31,965 nt of DNA from JBDRHL01 sp043816955 (GTDB lineage Bacteria > Planctomycetota > Phycisphaerae > Sedimentisphaerales > CAYZTY01): contig JBDRHL010000027.1 in NCBI GenBank assembly GCA_043816955.1, positions 1 to 31,965 of the forward strand, in the 5' to 3' direction. Each line of letters opens with the position of its first letter. Positions within the stretch are counted from its first letter, which is position 1. The notes under the pieces are model-generated. The model made no database searches and was not told where the DNA came from. It was given only the letters and a program-made list of their open reading frames with translations. This document shows positions 8,484 through 15,927 of the stretch, in pieces. The position numbers and the translations under genes were made by a program.

Positions 8484-8770
8484 TTTATTTCCCTTTCTCT
8501 TGATCCCCTAAATTATTCCTCAAGTTTTGATACACTAATTCCTGTATCTGATGCTTCCTGGAATCAGAACAAGCTTTCTGGGAGTTCTTATCTCGCGGAC
8601 AACGGCGGTGGCGGACGCTGCATTTGTACTAATGAGAGATAAGACTTGCGTGCTCCGGTTACCATGTCAGCTCTTCCACCAAAAAACCTACCAGAAAAAA
8701 CCACCCCACTTCATGTGGTCCGCTTTCGGAATGCGATCCTAACATCCGAAAAGACTGCAATAATTGCAAC
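8484..8770. other. Long untranslated leader of the 1345-residue protein gene
   Basis: About 285 bp separate the operator-proximal promoter from the start codon. No convincing gene is present. The region contains an 8-bp perfect inverted repeat (CTTATCTC at 8587-8594, GAGATAAG at 8636-8643) and, read on the minus strand, CCACATGAAGTGG. It may fold as a structured 5' leader; I do not recognise a known riboswitch. Confidence 0.4.
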
Positions 8771-8784
8771 CCTACACGTGTAAG
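8771..8784. promoter_or_regulatory. Putative LacI-type operator, site 4
   Basis: CCTACACGTGTAAG, equal to the reverse complement of site 1 in all but flanking bases (site 1 reads CCTACACGTGTAAG on the minus strand). It lies 11 bp downstream of the -10 of the minus-strand promoter at 8796-8824. Centre-to-centre distance to site 5 is 87 bp. Confidence 0.75.
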
Positions 8785-8795
8785 TAAGGGTTATC

Positions 8796-8824
8796 TTTTT
8801 ACCACTTCCATTTGGCGCTGTCAA
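8796..8824 (-). promoter_or_regulatory. Candidate sigma-70 promoter of the 1345-residue protein gene
   Basis: On the minus strand a perfect TTGACA (8824-8819), 17 bp, then TAAAAA (8801-8796). Operator site 5 ends 33 bp upstream of the -35 and operator site 4 begins 11 bp downstream of the -10, the same geometry as at the regulator gene. Confidence 0.6.
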
Positions 8825-8857
8825 GAAAATTTTTGAAAAAATAAGAAAATATTATGG

Positions 8858-8871
8858 CCTACTCGTGTAGG
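8858..8871. promoter_or_regulatory. Putative LacI-type operator, site 5
   Basis: CCTACTCGTGTAGG, a palindrome with one mismatch. It is 87 bp from site 4 on one side and 87 bp from site 6 on the other, in the gap between the divergent 1345-residue protein and sulfatase genes. A TATAAT on the minus strand (8891-8886) lies 14 bp from it but has no good -35. Confidence 0.75.
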
Positions 8872-8944
8872 GATGCATTTTGCCAATTATAATACCTTTG
8901 TGCCTTTGAGCTTACACAAAGTGGGGAACTCCATAATATTTAGA

Positions 8945-8958
8945 CTTACTCCCGTAGG
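8945..8958. promoter_or_regulatory. Putative LacI-type operator, site 6
   Basis: CTTACTCCCGTAGG, with good outer halves and a changed core. It is 87 bp from site 5. It ends 35 bp before the TTGACT of the plus-strand promoter candidate for the sulfatase gene, matching the upstream-operator distance of the other promoters. Confidence 0.6.
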
Positions 8959-8993
8959 ACATAAAAATATTCAGCCCAGGACATGGATTTCAC

Positions 8994-9022
8994 TTGACTA
9001 AAACAACAAACTATGTAAGCAT
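8994..9022 (+). promoter_or_regulatory. Candidate promoter of the sulfatase gene
   Basis: TTGACT (8994-8999), 17 bp, AAGCAT (9017-9022). The -10 is poor, so the call rests on the fixed distance from operator site 6 (35 bp) and on a degenerate operator-like sequence just downstream. The leader would be about 130 nt. Confidence 0.4.
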
Positions 9023-9030
9023 TCATTTTC

Positions 9031-9044
9031 CAGTCACGAGAATT
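9031..9044. promoter_or_regulatory. Degenerate operator-like site downstream of the sulfatase promoter candidate
   Basis: CAGTCACGAGAATT keeps the CACG.G core and about half of the consensus. Its centre is 86 bp from site 6 and it begins 8 bp after the candidate -10, where the architecture of the other promoters predicts an operator. On sequence alone it would not be called. Confidence 0.3.
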
Positions 9045-9161
9045 GCTTTTAAGGACCACAAGCATGAGTGGGCTGGAATAGCTTAGCCATAATGATGGGT
9101 CTTATGTATGTTATTGTCGGCCATTATAAGATAGTTCCTTCGATATTTGAAAGGTCGATAA

Positions 9162-10691
9162 ATGAGTTTCCAAAATACTACTCGTCGTGATTTTCTTAAG
9201 ATTTTGGGGCTTGGTGCATGTTCTTTCGTTACCTCCAAATCACTGCTAGCCCAACAAAATACATCTCAAAAACTCTTAAGAAAACCGAATATTATACTTA
9301 TTCTCGCAGACGATATGGGTTATGGGGATCTTAATTGCCAGAATCCGGAATCAAAAATTCCCACACCCAATTTAGATACCCTTGCTTTCGAGGGTGTCCG
9401 TTTTACTGATGCTCATTCACCGTCCGCAGTCTGCTCGCCTACCCGATATGGGATACTGACAGGCCGATATTGCTGGCGTACAAAACTAAAAAACTGGGTT
9501 CTCTGGCCGTGGGATAAGCCTCTTATAGAACCGCAAAGACTGACATTACCTGGGTTTTTGAAAAAACATGATTATCACACAGGATGCATTGGCAAGTGGC
9601 ATTTGGGATGGGATTGGCCGACCACCAATGGCAAAGAGCCTGAGCCGTCGGAAATGCCGGAAAATATCGATTTTACAAAACCAATTAAAAATGGACCATT
9701 AAGGCACGGTTTTGATTATTATTTTGGAGTTGACGTCCCGAATTTCCCGCCTTATTGCTTTATCGAGAATGAACATACTATCGGCATACCAACCGAAAGA
9801 AAACCTAAAAGTATGTATGGCAGTTCTGGTCCTATGCTCAAAGGCTGGGACCTCGTGGAAATAATGCCTAAACTAACAGAAAGGGCGGTCAAGTATATTG
9901 ACCAAAAGACAAAAAAACAAAAACCATTCTTTTTGTATTTTTCTTTGACTGCGCCGCATAACCCTATAGTACCAGCTCCGGCTTTTAAGGGGAAAAGCAA
10001 AGCAGGAGAATACGGTGATTTTGTTTACCAAGTGGATGACACAGTTGGCAAAATTCTTCAAGCGGTTAAGAAAAATAATATAGAACGCGATACACTCATT
10101 ATATTTACAAGCGACAACGGGTCTCCTGCAAGAGCGAATTCCGATGAGGATACCGGTAGCGTCAGGAGGTTTGGACACAATCCAAGCTGGATATTGAGGG
10201 GGATAAAAGCTGATGCTTGGGATGGTGGGCATCGGATTCCGTTTGTCGCCAGATGGCCTGGCCAAATTAAACCAAATTCAACAAATCCCGAACTCACCTG
10301 TCTTGTGGATTTTATGGCGACAATAGCGACTGTGTTAGGAGATAAATTGCCTCATAATGCTGGTGAAGATAGTTACAACATTCTGCCCGCACTGTTGGGA
10401 CAAAAACTTCTAAAACCTATTCGAGAAGCTCTTGTGCAACATTCCGGCGATGGAATGTTTGCAATTAGACAGGGCAGGTGGAAACTTATCATTGGGGGAG
10501 GTTCCGGGGGGTTTAGTGAACCTGTACATATCGAACCGAAACCAGGTGAGCCGGAGGGTCAATTGTATGATTTGGACGAGGACATCTGTGAGTCTAAAAA
10601 CCTTTACAATCAGCATCCTGATATTGTAAAGAATCTGACTGAATTGCTCGATAAATATTCAAAAGAAGGAAGAAGTGCACCTGTAATGTAG
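9162..10691 (+). CDS. Tat-exported formylglycine-dependent sulfatase (arylsulfatase, S1 type)
   Basis: A 509-residue S1-type sulfatase that removes sulfate esters, probably from a polysaccharide. The N-terminus carries a twin-arginine signal (RRDFLKILGLG, residues 8-18). The conserved opening NIILILADDMGYGD holds the metal-binding Asp50 and Asp51, and SAVCSPTRYGILTGRY holds the CxPxR motif in which Cys91 is converted to formylglycine by an FGE or anaerobic maturase. Further family marks are GKWHLG, TAPHNP, FTSDNGS and the late GRWKLI. Length is normal for the family. It is the only plus-strand gene between two minus-strand units and is divergent from the 1345-residue protein gene, sharing an operator-rich 678-bp gap with it. 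The substrate cannot be told from sequence; no maturase gene is in the window. Confidence 0.95.
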   Translation: MSFQNTTRRDFLKILGLGACSFVTSKSLLAQQNTSQKLLRKPNIILILADDMGYGDLNCQNPESKIPTPNLDTLAFEGVRFTDAHSPSAVCSPTRYGILTGRYCWRTKLKNWVLWPWDKPLIEPQRLTLPGFLKKHDYHTGCIGKWHLGWDWPTTNGKEPEPSEMPENIDFTKPIKNGPLRHGFDYYFGVDVPNFPPYCFIENEHTIGIPTERKPKSMYGSSGPMLKGWDLVEIMPKLTERAVKYIDQKTKKQKPFFLYFSLTAPHNPIVPAPAFKGKSKAGEYGDFVYQVDDTVGKILQAVKKNNIERDTLIIFTSDNGSPARANSDEDTGSVRRFGHNPSWILRGIKADAWDGGHRIPFVARWPGQIKPNSTNPELTCLVDFMATIATVLGDKLPHNAGEDSYNILPALLGQKLLKPIREALVQHSGDGMFAIRQGRWKLIIGGGSGGFSEPVHIEPKPGEPEGQLYDLDEDICESKNLYNQHPDIVKNLTELLDKYSKEGRSAPVM

Positions 10692-10728
10692 TATAGTTGC
10701 CGTTACTTTATCTGATAGAAAGGATAAT

Positions 10729-12717
10729 TCAATTAGCGGCAAGCATAACATCTAAGAAATACCTTATAACATCAGTAACTTGTTCACTAAAAAAGACAAA
10801 GTATCGTCTCGAAGGTAGTTCTACCCAGCGCAGGCTGACATCCTTTAAATATGCTGTGGTATACTCTCTTGACTTCTCAATGTGAGTAAGTGCATGACGC
10901 AGATGTTCAACTCTACCACTTTTTGAACCGGCCCCCCGGAACCATTCCGCTAGGCGATATTCCAGGAACGACATGTGATAGTGCCAATAGAAACAGGCTA
11001 AATTCATAGTAAGTTCAGCCTGGGAAATAAACAAATCAACCAGATCATTATCCGGTTCAATTCGCTTGGCTTTTTTGCACATATCTAAAACCATCTGTGC
11101 CAGAGGTCTTGGGTCAATTCTATCGGCCAACTGCTGGAAATTATCTTCAGTAACATCCGCTAACCAGCGAGGCGCAGGAACATGAAATATCGATTCCTCG
11201 GAACGCACGCCGCCCCAAAGCACCAAATGCAAACTAAAACGCTCCAATAAACCTGCGTGGTAAAGAGTAAACCTGCGATACAACTCCGGGGTTTGTTCCA
11301 AAGTGTCAAGCATTATCTCCCAAGCTTTTCCAAATCTCCTACGAGCCCATTTCCCCTTTAGTTCGGAAAGGTCAAAATCAGGATTCCAACAACTTGCCCG
11401 CAAGGTAAGTGCATCGATCTCCTGTGTAAACAAATAGTCTACGTTAGCAATTACCACCTCAGTTCTACCGCTTTGGGATAATACCTTCATGTCATGTCGG
11501 ATTTTCTCAGGATTGGAATATAAGTACATCATTGGGAAAACATTTTTAACGCCATTGCTCTCGCCCCAACAGCAGATAAAAGCTGCTTTCGGCCAAAGTA
11601 CTAATCCAGGGTTGAGCTTTTCTGATTGAGCACAGGCATCAATAGACGGCGGAGCACACTGAACCCCGGTAAGGATAAGGTTATCTTTAGGCAATCGTAG
11701 ACCATACTTCTTTATATGTTTTTCATCAATCATCCAATGAGTTGCTCCCCAGCACCTGCAAAGGATTGTGATTGGCCGAACACTTTGGGCAGCCCTGTAT
11801 GCACAGTTTATAACTTCAATGCTCTTCTCTATGCGGGCAACACTGTTCTTGCAATACTCAGGATGGCGATGTTCCGGATTTGCGCAGTTCACGTATCCAC
11901 TATTATCACCTATAGTCAGCTCGATATATTCAAGAGAAGGGCAGGCCGTTAACAACTCTTTGATTTGTGATTCAACTAACCTAAGATATAAATGGTGCTC
12001 TGGACATATTGTGGTAGGCACATCATATTCATTTCCATATCCGTGGAAACAGGGATTCGCTTGTGGGTATTTCTCAAAAAAAGTGGCTCTGAATTTGGAA
12101 AAACAATCAATATTCTCTTTTACAAACCCTTCATGAAACTCACGAATACCTTGAAGAAAGGATACGATATTAAGATTGACAATGCCGGATAATCCTTGTT
12201 TTTTTCTAAAGGCAAGTTTCTTCTCAAGTTCGTTTTGCTTCTGCCGAGCTGCCTGTCTTACCTGTTTTATAGTATCATTGTCACCACACCATATTTCGGG
12301 CAGGTCAGGATATGTACAGAAACGTTCCGCCCAAAATTCCGCCAAGAAAGCATTGTTTAAGCCAATCTTAATAGTTTCTTTTATCACAGGTGTTTCAAGA
12401 TTTAAATTCTTGATTACACGTAAAGGAAAAACAGGCTTACCTTTAAGAGGTATTAAGTCAAATGCAAAAGGATAGCGACTAAGCCAGTATTCTTCGTTCT
12501 CCTTATCATCCTGTGGCTGATAGCCGGTCTCCTTTTTTCGGGGATCATCCACTTCCCACTCCCACAAAGGCGTTACTCGCATCAGATTGCCTTCGTCCGG
12601 GTCAAGCCAATATTTGGAGGACGGCAATTCACTCATATGAACTGCGCCATAAAAGCTGAGTGCCGCTGGAATCGAACATTTCTTCGGTTTATTGATAACA
12701 GATTTATCGTTCACCAT
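10729..12717 (-). CDS. Large cytoplasmic protein, possible glycoside hydrolase of GH67/GH20-like TIM-barrel type
   Basis: A 662-residue protein without a signal peptide, the last gene of a three-gene minus-strand operon (12 bp after the NIF3-like gene; start ATG preceded by AAGGG). I cannot place it in a family with confidence. The middle (about 220-420) reads like an alternating beta/alpha barrel, with CPEHHLYLRL, LEYIELTIGDNSG, ITILCRCWG and VLWPKAAFICCWGES. The part WNPDFDLSELKGKWARRRFG (about 490) resembles the C-terminal segment of alpha-glucuronidase-like (GH67) and related proteins. Cysteine content is high, including clustered CxxxEH-type pairs. Cytoplasmic location and position beside a phosphodiesterase-like gene suggest action on imported oligomers. 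It could equally be a non-catalytic or wholly new family. Confidence 0.6.
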   Translation of the reverse strand: MVNDKSVINKPKKCSIPAALSFYGAVHMSELPSSKYWLDPDEGNLMRVTPLWEWEVDDPRKKETGYQPQDDKENEEYWLSRYPFAFDLIPLKGKPVFPLRVIKNLNLETPVIKETIKIGLNNAFLAEFWAERFCTYPDLPEIWCGDNDTIKQVRQAARQKQNELEKKLAFRKKQGLSGIVNLNIVSFLQGIREFHEGFVKENIDCFSKFRATFFEKYPQANPCFHGYGNEYDVPTTICPEHHLYLRLVESQIKELLTACPSLEYIELTIGDNSGYVNCANPEHRHPEYCKNSVARIEKSIEVINCAYRAAQSVRPITILCRCWGATHWMIDEKHIKKYGLRLPKDNLILTGVQCAPPSIDACAQSEKLNPGLVLWPKAAFICCWGESNGVKNVFPMMYLYSNPEKIRHDMKVLSQSGRTEVVIANVDYLFTQEIDALTLRASCWNPDFDLSELKGKWARRRFGKAWEIMLDTLEQTPELYRRFTLYHAGLLERFSLHLVLWGGVRSEESIFHVPAPRWLADVTEDNFQQLADRIDPRPLAQMVLDMCKKAKRIEPDNDLVDLFISQAELTMNLACFYWHYHMSFLEYRLAEWFRGAGSKSGRVEHLRHALTHIEKSREYTTAYLKDVSLRWVELPSRRYFVFFSEQVTDVIRYFLDVMLAAN

Positions 12718-12729
12718 AATTTTACCCTT

Positions 12730-13527
12730 CTAATACATAGACCAAATTGTTTTGTTTTCAAAAAACTTAATGTCCAAAGTGGGAAATTCGGCTGCTAAAT
12801 CTTTTGTAAAAATTCTTAAACCGTCATTTTCGCTGATCTCATGACTGGTTTCAATTACATCTATTCCTATTTCTTTGCAGAATCTCATACCGTAATTATC
12901 TGTTTCTCCGCAAATCATTACATCAATATCACCAAGCTCAATTAGAGACTCCATATAGCCGACATTAACAAACAGGCCGAGCCCTCCCCAGGCGACGCCA
13001 ATAGTTTTGATTATTTTATCCGGCGACCCATTGGTAGCTCGAATCCCATTCAGCTTAAACAGCTTCTTTATTCTCACTATCAGGTCGATATAGGAAATCT
13101 GTTCAATTGAATAAATTTTTGCAAAAGCAGACTCCTCATTTTCGGCAATAATTTTTGCCGCACCTATTTGTTCACAAAACGCCTTGTAAATATAAAGTTC
13201 ATCCATAGTAAAATGGACTCTACATACTGTAATATTATTTTTCACCAGCAGATCAATCCTCTGCATATTTGTCGGCCATGCCAGATATTTACGTTGTTTT
13301 GACTTTTCAAATGATGGGTAGGGCTGAGTTAGTGCTTCATGACATAAAATAATGTTATGCCCTCTTTCTGCCGCCCAGCGTATCGCATCCGGGGATACTG
13401 TCCAACAAATAGTAATACCTTTCACAGTATTCTTTCTGACCTCTCCGAATTTTATTCCCTCATCTTCATAAAGTTTATGACCTGCCTTGTTTTCAATATA
13501 ACGAATTATATCACTTAATATAACCAT
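12730..13527 (-). CDS. NIF3/DUF34-like dinuclear metal protein
   Basis: A 265-residue protein of NIF3 type. Family metal ligands can be followed although the motifs are altered: ILCHEAL (about 75-81) in place of the usual HHP stretch, CRVHFTMDE (about 103-111), DVMICGETDNYGM (about 210-222) and ETSHEISENDG (about 234-244). The family is widely conserved but its biochemical role is unsettled (it has been linked to GTP cyclohydrolase-like and damage-control activities), so no reaction is assigned. It is the middle gene of the operon, 65 bp after the phosphodiesterase-like gene and 12 bp before the glycosidase-like gene. A good GGAG site precedes its ATG. The divergent motifs and setting suggest a specialised paralogue rather than the housekeeping copy. 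Confidence 0.72.
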   Translation of the reverse strand: MVILSDIIRYIENKAGHKLYEDEGIKFGEVRKNTVKGITICWTVSPDAIRWAAERGHNIILCHEALTQPYPSFEKSKQRKYLAWPTNMQRIDLLVKNNITVCRVHFTMDELYIYKAFCEQIGAAKIIAENEESAFAKIYSIEQISYIDLIVRIKKLFKLNGIRATNGSPDKIIKTIGVAWGGLGLFVNVGYMESLIELGDIDVMICGETDNYGMRFCKEIGIDVIETSHEISENDGLRIFTKDLAAEFPTLDIKFFENKTIWSMY

Positions 13528-13592
13528 TTGACTTCTCCTGCATATTATGTTGAAAGGGACATCTCAAGATATATCAATTTGCTCTGTGTATT

Positions 13593-15518
13593 TCAAATAT
13601 CAATTAAATCGTAAAGAACCGCACCTTCCTGTTGCTTAAGTGGCGACTCACCGGCAATATGCAGCAGGGTCGGCATAATATCACATGGGAAAACCGGTGC
13701 TTGACGATGATACCCCTTCCTGAAGCCCTTTCCTGCCGCACAAAACATGCCTATTTCTCCACCACGGCCATAACGGGTAGTGGGCCTGCAACTGCCGTGA
13801 TCACCTAAATATGGGCCCCAGACATCCGTGAGTAAGTCATTGCCATCTACACTAGTCGACCGGTAAAGTGTGTATCCAGGCCGAGTGAAATAACGGATGT
13901 CACCGTCCAGGTCACTGCCGAGTCCGTAAAAAGCACCATCCTTCTTAGGATCGAATACATCTGTCAGAACATGCTGACCTGTTTGCGGGTCTTTCCAGTC
14001 ACGCAGTAGTTCAATCAACTCAGCTTTAAGATTTTCGTATTCAGCCCCAGGTTCAACAATTCCGTGTGGGTCACGGCCCTTTAGGTTAATGTTAAGCAGA
14101 AGAAATGCAGATACATATGCCTGCGTGTGATTCCAATCAATTATAATATTATCCTGTTTGTCCTTACGGTATTTGACATAACCTTTTTGTGAAAGAAACC
14201 TGTTTACCCAGACAGCTCGTCGGCTGGCCATAAGGCCGTGGTCGGAAACCACAACCAGTGAGGTATCTTTATTCAAATTATCCATAACAATGCCTATCAT
14301 TTCATCAGCAACGGCAAGGATCATTCGATGAAGCTTCTCATAGTGTTCAAATTCATCTGGTTTATAATTCAGAGCTACAGGGTCAACCTTATGCATAAAG
14401 AAATGATAGAACTTATCAAAGGCATGCCACTTGGTCAGCACCGCCTTGTACCCCAGCTTATTAACCAGTTCAATAGCCGCACGAGCTTGCCAAAGTCCCT
14501 GAAGTCTGAATTCATCATAAAAAGCCTCATCGTCGAGCCATCCCGTTAAAAGACGGGAAATGCCAAGAGCATCACAATACGGCCCTAACCTTTCGCGCAG
14601 ACCATTTGTCTGGCTAATATCGCTGGAAAAAAAATATTTGGGGTAAACAGGGGAAATATAAAGCAACAAATCACTTTTCTGTAAGTCGAGTTTGACGATC
14701 CTGAAACGAAATTCGCCAATTATCGTATCACCCTGCAAAGGATTGAGAAACCATTGTTGCAGGATGCTGTTGTTCCGTTTAAAGCTTTTTTCAAAATAAT
14801 CGCTCCAAAGCTCTTGCTCCAATACTGACTTTTTTTGGCCCTCCACAATTACCCCCACTGCTTTGTCATTGCTGTAGCCAAGATACAAACGGAAGGGGTA
14901 CTTTCCTTTATAGTTCGTATTGTGAGCTTTGACGGAAAAATCAAGCTGAAACCTTGGCACGAAACCTTCAACCGCCGGGTTACTGTCGGCTGGAAAGAGG
15001 CTGACCTTTTCATGTTCACACCAATTATAAGGCCCAACCGGATTCACATTGCCCGCGGCAAGGACGCGGGATGAGCTGAGTATATAAGGCTCAGAATTTT
15101 CTCTCGGCATGCCATAGTCGCCAATTGCAAGATGATTTACTTTAGTCTGGGGTAAAGCAGCGGGAAAACTGATAGTTGCGGTTTTGTAACCCCTGTCCGA
15201 ATATGCATCCCATACAAATTCGGAAAGGTTATTGGTTTTCTTGCTGAAGACTTCATGTTGCTCATCCAGATTCTCACCTAAAGTATGCATACAAAAATCC
15301 GAAATACCGTAAGTAACCGGACGACTACCGGTAGCAATGGAGGTCCAATTACCAGGCGTTACTGCCGAAGGAAACGGGACACTGTGCGCCCAACAACCCT
15401 CTTCCCGCAGGCGATTAAAATTGGGCATTAAGCCATCATTGATAGCTTCGTCAATAATATCAGGACAGCACCCGTCTAATCCTAAAATGATAAATTTGCT
15501 TGATGTGCCTCCACTCAT
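13593..15518 (-). CDS. Type I phosphodiesterase/nucleotide pyrophosphatase-family (alkaline phosphatase superfamily) protein
   Basis: A 641-residue metal-dependent hydrolase of the type I phosphodiesterase branch of the alkaline phosphatase superfamily. Visible ligands are ILGLDG (Asp15), the nucleophile Thr54 in SAVTPGNWTS, VVVSDHGL (the Asp-His pair) and a late GDHGSCR. No signal peptide is seen, so it should act in the cytoplasm. I take ATG 15518 as start because CAGGG lies 8 nt before it; a GTG three codons upstream (15527) is possible but has no ribosome site. It is the first gene of the operon with the NIF3-like and glycosidase-like genes, read from the consensus promoter at 15570-15598. 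The family cleaves phosphodiesters, phosphonates and sometimes sulfate esters, so a sulfated-sugar substrate is conceivable but unproven. Confidence 0.88.
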   Translation of the reverse strand: MSGGTSSKFIILGLDGCCPDIIDEAINDGLMPNFNRLREEGCWAHSVPFPSAVTPGNWTSIATGSRPVTYGISDFCMHTLGENLDEQHEVFSKKTNNLSEFVWDAYSDRGYKTATISFPAALPQTKVNHLAIGDYGMPRENSEPYILSSSRVLAAGNVNPVGPYNWCEHEKVSLFPADSNPAVEGFVPRFQLDFSVKAHNTNYKGKYPFRLYLGYSNDKAVGVIVEGQKKSVLEQELWSDYFEKSFKRNNSILQQWFLNPLQGDTIIGEFRFRIVKLDLQKSDLLLYISPVYPKYFFSSDISQTNGLRERLGPYCDALGISRLLTGWLDDEAFYDEFRLQGLWQARAAIELVNKLGYKAVLTKWHAFDKFYHFFMHKVDPVALNYKPDEFEHYEKLHRMILAVADEMIGIVMDNLNKDTSLVVVSDHGLMASRRAVWVNRFLSQKGYVKYRKDKQDNIIIDWNHTQAYVSAFLLLNINLKGRDPHGIVEPGAEYENLKAELIELLRDWKDPQTGQHVLTDVFDPKKDGAFYGLGSDLDGDIRYFTRPGYTLYRSTSVDGNDLLTDVWGPYLGDHGSCRPTTRYGRGGEIGMFCAAGKGFRKGYHRQAPVFPCDIMPTLLHIAGESPLKQQEGAVLYDLIDI

Positions 15519-15569
15519 TGATTGCACCCTGAAGATTCATTATTATACCACACAATAATCATAGTACAA

Positions 15570-15598
15570 ACAATATGACATCGACTTTAACCTGTCAA
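15570..15598 (-). promoter_or_regulatory. Candidate sigma-70 promoter of the phosphodiesterase-NIF3-glycosidase operon
   Basis: On the minus strand a perfect TTGACA (15598-15593), 17 bp, TATTGT (15575-15570). Predicted transcription would start about 45 nt before the ATG. Operator site 7 ends 34 bp upstream of the -35, matching the distance at the other promoters. At the downstream operator position (about 15547-15560) only a very degenerate match is present. Confidence 0.6.
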
Positions 15599-15632
15599 GT
15601 AAATACTTGAGAAATATGCAAAATATTAGTTT

Positions 15633-15646
15633 CTTACAGGAGTAGG
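15633..15646. promoter_or_regulatory. Putative LacI-type operator, site 7
   Basis: CTTACAGGAGTAGG, with conserved outer halves and a changed core, in the gap between the divergent operon and the PHP-domain gene. The rest of the 15519-15927 gap shows no gene and no second clear site; I found no convincing plus-strand promoter for the gene at 15928. Confidence 0.55.
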
Positions 15647-15927
15647 ATGCACTTTTGCGCATATATGAGTCTTCTGATAAGTTGTAGATGTAGCTCCTAA
15701 GATTCTCGGCCGACCGATATTATTTTTATGTATCAACTCACTTATCAATAAAGGCCTAATGTTCTTTGCTCTGTAATATTGATATTTAAGCTCGCTTAAT
15801 TTACTTTGAATGATAGTATGTTTGATTTACTGGCAGGATGAATATGCCGATGAGATTGAAATATAGTTGCGTGCCTTAACCATGTTCGCTATTATAAGTT
15901 GCAGTAGTTATTTTGTAGAATCTAAAG

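Noticed and set aside
3944..9044. CRISPR-like reading of the regularly spaced short repeats
   Set aside because: Repeats are only 14 bp, palindromic, too few, with 73-75-bp intervals that contain promoters, and there are no cas genes; they fit operators.
10697..10742. TTGCCG...CGGCAA inverted repeat between the sulfatase and the convergent gene
   Set aside because: Only 6 bp with a 34-nt loop, partly within coding sequence, and no U-run.
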